From: G963665545 sp963665545
GTDB taxonomy: Bacteria > Pseudomonadota > Gammaproteobacteria > Xanthomonadales > SZUA-36
Direction: 5' to 3'
Length of the DNA: 64,000 bases
NCBI GenBank assembly: GCA_963665545.2
Contig: CAXXKZ010000013.1
Coordinates: 310,001-374,000 of the forward strand
Below are positions 63,029-64,000 of this stretch, piece by piece. The notes under the pieces were generated by a model. That model searched no databases. It was not told where the DNA came from and saw only the letters and a list, made by a program, of their open reading frames with translations. Both the position numbers and the translations under genes were made by a program. Position 1 is the stretch's first letter. Each line of letters opens with the position of its first letter.

Positions 63029-64000
63029 TCAGGGAAGCAGGAGGGCTTTATCGGTGTCTTTACGAACGGTGCTTGCCATCATGGCTGCAAACAGCAGCGC
63101 CAGGACATAAAAACTGCAAATCAGCAGTAAGGCATAGCGCAGCGAATCGGTACCGGCCGAGGCTGTTAAAAGGTCGCTGCACAATCCGACCAGTTGGGGA
63201 CCGACGTAAAATGCCCCGATGTTCATCACAATGCCTATGGCGGCCATCGCCCGCGCCCGCATCCGCATGCCGACCAACCCCTGGATCATGGCGAATTGAG
63301 CCCCCGTCCCGAGGCTGGCGGCAATGGTCCAGCCAGCAAGAAAAAGGAGTGCCTCTGATGGGCCGTCGGCCATCAATGCCATGACAGCGAAGGGTGCGCA
63401 GCAGAAATAGGTCAAACCCAGATACAGTGGTACATATCGCAGGCCGCTGTTGCGCAACCTGTCGGCGATAACCCCACCGCTAACCGACCCAACAGCCCCC
63501 ATAACGCCGATCACCAGGCCCAGTTTCAGACCGACCGCGGCGAGCGGCATTCCGTGCGAGCGAACAAAAAACGCGGGCAACCAGACCAGTAACGCGCCGT
63601 ATGGGACAGCAAACGCAGACAGGGCCAGCAGCAGTTTTCGCAAGCTCGCATTGATCCACAACTGCTTGAGGACTTCTACTACCGAGGCGGCACTAGGGGC
63701 TGCCTCGCGGTTTTCCGAAGACCCCCTGACGGGGTCGCGCGTGGTGAATACAAGAATTAGTGCGAGCGCCAATCCTGGTAGTCCGACCACGAAGAATGCA
63801 GCCCGCCAACCCAGAGTTGCGGCAATCCACCCGCCGATGGCCAGAGAGACCAGGGCGCCGATATTGGTGCCCAGGCCGTAGATGCCAATGGCGCTGGCGC
63901 GTTTTCGTGGCGGATATAGATCCGAAATGATGGACAGGGAAATGGGACTGCCCCCGGATTCACCGGCGCCCACTGAAAGCCTCAATAACAGCAGTTGTAC
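63029..64000 (-). CDS. Spinster-like MFS transporter, cut by window edge
   Basis: The frame is open to the last base, so the N-terminus lies outside. Visible are GAGESGGSPISLSIISDLYP (compare GAGEAGGSPPS of this branch), PPRKRASAIGIYGLGTNIGA and about nine further hydrophobic helices. These permeases transport lipids, sugar acids or aromatic acids. Related to, but distinct from, the AmpG-like permeases in the window. Upstream operator, if any, is not in view. Confidence 0.85.
   Translation of the reverse strand, partial: VQLLLLRLSVGAGESGGSPISLSIISDLYPPRKRASAIGIYGLGTNIGALVSLAIGGWIAATLGWRAAFFVVGLPGLALALILVFTTRDPVRGSSENREAAPSAASVVEVLKQLWINASLRKLLLALSAFAVPYGALLVWLPAFFVRSHGMPLAAVGLKLGLVIGVMGAVGSVSGGVIADRLRNSGLRYVPLYLGLTYFCCAPFAVMALMADGPSEALLFLAGWTIAASLGTGAQFAMIQGLVGMRMRARAMAAIGIVMNIGAFYVGPQLVGLCSDLLTASAGTDSLRYALLLICSFYVLALLFAAMMASTVRKDTDKALLLP

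Noticed and set aside
1..64000. CRISPR array, tRNA or rRNA genes, NRPS/PKS genes
   Set aside because: No regularly spaced repeats, no RNA gene signatures and no carrier or condensation domains were seen; the CoA ligase and hotdog proteins fit catabolism better than biosynthesis.

Overview
The window looks like part of a chromosome (or large replicon) of a GC-rich proteobacterium, most likely a gammaproteobacterium. That placement is inference: it rests on PepN-type M1 aminopeptidases, AmpG-like permeases, a comM/yifB fragment and sigma70-like promoters. I see no rRNA, tRNA, CRISPR array or intact transposase. The content is an unusually dense catabolic region with many paralogues and many decaying genes.

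Layout. 0-3 kb (minus): a hotdog-fold gene, a GST relic and a membrane-anchored serine hydrolase. 3-9.5 kb: a haloalkane-dehalogenase-like lipoprotein, divergent from an operon of class III aminotransferase, PepN and an MDR reductase. 9.6-26 kb: an acyl-CoA block with two ACADs, two MaoC hydratases, an Ltp2-like thiolase homologue, an SCP2-type thiolase, a ThDP enzyme, a HisC-like aminotransferase, an AMP-forming acyl-CoA ligase, an MFE2-like SDR, a DUF35 protein, an ALDH and two paralogous TetR regulators. 26-31.4 kb: serine hydrolase, AmpG-like permease, cupin, HpcH-type aldolase, SDR and a TonB-receptor relic. 31.4-38.4 kb: a frameshifted sulfatase, PepN-2, a ruined MFS_3 exporter and a frameshifted DmpA/BapA-type (P1) peptidase. 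38.4-47.2 kb: an apparently inserted island with a CocE/S15 hydrolase, PepN-3 and two tandem aminotransferases, ending at IS91-like and comM remnants. 47.7-59.4 kb: second copies of the 0-3 kb and 26-31 kb blocks, now with RidA, a D-threonine-aldolase-like enzyme and an intact TonB receptor. 59.4-64 kb: an M19 dipeptidase homologue, a lactamase/proline-iminopeptidase chimera, an SDR relic and an MFS transporter.

The main structural discovery is a 20-bp AT-rich palindrome, consensus AATAGAAWTATAWTTCTATT, found at ten places in front of nearly every native transcription unit. It usually overlaps or directly follows a recognisable -35/-10 pair, so it is a strong candidate operator for the two paralogous TetR proteins. 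It is not seen in the 38.4-51.2 kb stretch.

How the genes may work together (inference): a TonB receptor and AmpG-like permeases bring in a peptide-like compound. Peptidases and amidases (P1, S15, M1, M19, serine hydrolases) cut it. Class III aminotransferases resembling beta-phenylalanine aminotransferases remove amino groups. The CoA ligase/ACAD/MaoC/SDR/thiolase/Ltp2-DUF35 set shortens the acyl chain. A plausible substrate class is a lipopeptide or beta-amino-acid-containing natural product, but the sequence does not identify it. Two ancient block duplications with reciprocal gene decay, plus a nearly identical 2.9-kb tract that suggests recent gene conversion, show that the locus is still being reshaped.
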